A stretch of 5,360 nucleotides of DNA from Methanosarcinaceae archaeon (GTDB lineage Archaea; Halobacteriota; Methanosarcinia; Methanosarcinales; Methanosarcinaceae), in NCBI GenBank assembly GCA_030594665.1, contig JAUVET010000132.1, forward strand, positions 1-5,360. Reading direction: 5' to 3'. Position numbers and translations under genes: made by a program. Shown here piece by piece: positions 4,812 to 5,360 of this stretch (its first letter is position 1; every line of letters begins with the position of its first letter). The notes beneath the pieces were generated by a model, which was not told the origin of the DNA, ran no database searches, and worked only from the letters and a program-made list of their open reading frames with translations.

Positions 4812-5360
4812 ATGAAGAAAATGGATGACTCTGCACAACTGCTCCTAATAGCCGGATTCACGATAGGACTTGCTATTGTAGTTTCAACTATCATGCTAAA
4901 CAATATCATCTTTGCAAGCAACATGGCATCAGAATCGAGTATTGATGCAAACCGTTATCATGTTTCAAATGTCAGGCAAATGTCATCCGATGCATTCAGT
5001 GGTGCATATGGTTATGCAACAAAGAACCAAACACCATTCAATGCAACACTTTTCAACCAGTATATGTCCAGTTATAACAAAAAGGCTGCATCTGTGTATG
5101 CACTTTCAGGTATATCATTTAATGTCCGGAACAGTACTTTTTATGATGGATATTTCACAGAGAATGGACTTTTGGATGGTGACTCCGACTGGATTGTTAT
5201 GGCAGATGTAAACACAACGAATCACTTTTTGATTGGGATCGACGAAAGTGTTCTTGGGAATGCTACAAATGCGTTTACGGTTCAGGCAATAAATGTTTCA
5301 GATACGACACTTTGGTCGTTTAAGTTGTATAATGATAGTGGAAATGTAAATATTACTGTT
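4812..5360 (+). CDS. Pilin-like secreted glycoprotein candidate, 3'-truncated by window end (DUF7261-like)
   Basis: The frame stays open for 183 codons to the last base, so the C-terminus is missing. It begins MKKMDDSAQLLLIAGF; a short charged N-terminus with S7-A8-Q9 is followed by a hydrophobic helix (about residues 10-34) and then a polar region, the same plan as its two upstream neighbours. The DD-AQLLLIAGF...LN start resembles archaeal DUF7261-type proteins, as I recall them; this is less certain than for the other two. The segment after the helix has eight Asn-X-Ser/Thr sequons (N72, N77, N107, N134, N150, N161, N174, N180), strongly suggesting an extracellular, possibly N-glycosylated domain. 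It lies 24 bases downstream of the previous stop, so it is likely in the same operon. An overlapping frame at 4912-5211 is a shadow rich in Met, His and Gln. Confidence 0.8.
   Translation, partial: MKKMDDSAQLLLIAGFTIGLAIVVSTIMLNNIIFASNMASESSIDANRYHVSNVRQMSSDAFSGAYGYATKNQTPFNATLFNQYMSSYNKKAASVYALSGISFNVRNSTFYDGYFTENGLLDGDSDWIVMADVNTTNHFLIGIDESVLGNATNAFTVQAINVSDTTLWSFKLYNDSGNVNITV

Noticed and set aside
4912..5211. A 99-codon + strand frame within the third pilin-like gene
   Set aside because: Rich in Met, His and Gln and out of frame with the 183-codon frame from 4812, which has a membrane helix, a ribosome binding site and runs to the window end.

Overview
The window looks like a chromosomal segment of a euryarchaeon, most likely a methanogen or methanotroph-type member of the Methanosarcinales/Methanosarcinia. 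The evidence is an archaeal-type valyl-tRNA synthetase, archaeal TATA boxes (TTTATATA-like) placed for a leaderless start, GGTG/AGGA-type ribosome binding sites, TTG starts, and a set of secreted proteins with archaeal prepilin-like N-termini. Species cannot be fixed from the sequence alone.

Layout, all protein genes on the + strand. (1) 1-1848: the 3' two thirds of valS, open at the left edge. (2) 1849-2428: a 580-base stretch with no convincing protein gene. It holds a short direct repeat, a GC-rich block that can fold into a closed multi-branched RNA ending in a T tract (about 1931-2113, candidate non-coding RNA), a long-stem hairpin made of CTCTGCGTC units (2139-2197, a dispersed-repeat type), and a group of hairpins (2241-2387). 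(3) 2429-3256: dapF, complete, with a TATA box and a perfect 9+9 inverted repeat lying between the TATA box and the start codon. (4) 3257-3660: a leader with a second copy of the same 13-base TATA sequence, a hairpin, and two unrecognised small genes (61 and 47 codons) that overlap by TTGA. (5) 3671-5360: three consecutive membrane-anchored, extracellular pilin-like genes, the last one cut by the window end.

How the parts may work together: valS (translation) and dapF (lysine biosynthesis by the diaminopimelate route) are housekeeping genes with separate transcription. The region from 3335 onward is tightly packed (4-base overlap, then gaps of 10, 1 and 24 bases) and reads as one operon. Its three larger products share a short N-terminus with a GQ or AQ motif directly before a single hydrophobic helix, plus many Asn-X-Ser/Thr sequons, so they are probably processed and exported subunits of a type IV pilus-like surface structure; the assembly ATPase and membrane platform are not in the window. 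The most interesting unexplained items are the candidate RNA at 1931-2113, the operator-like dyad on dapF, and the two micro-genes heading the pilin-like operon.
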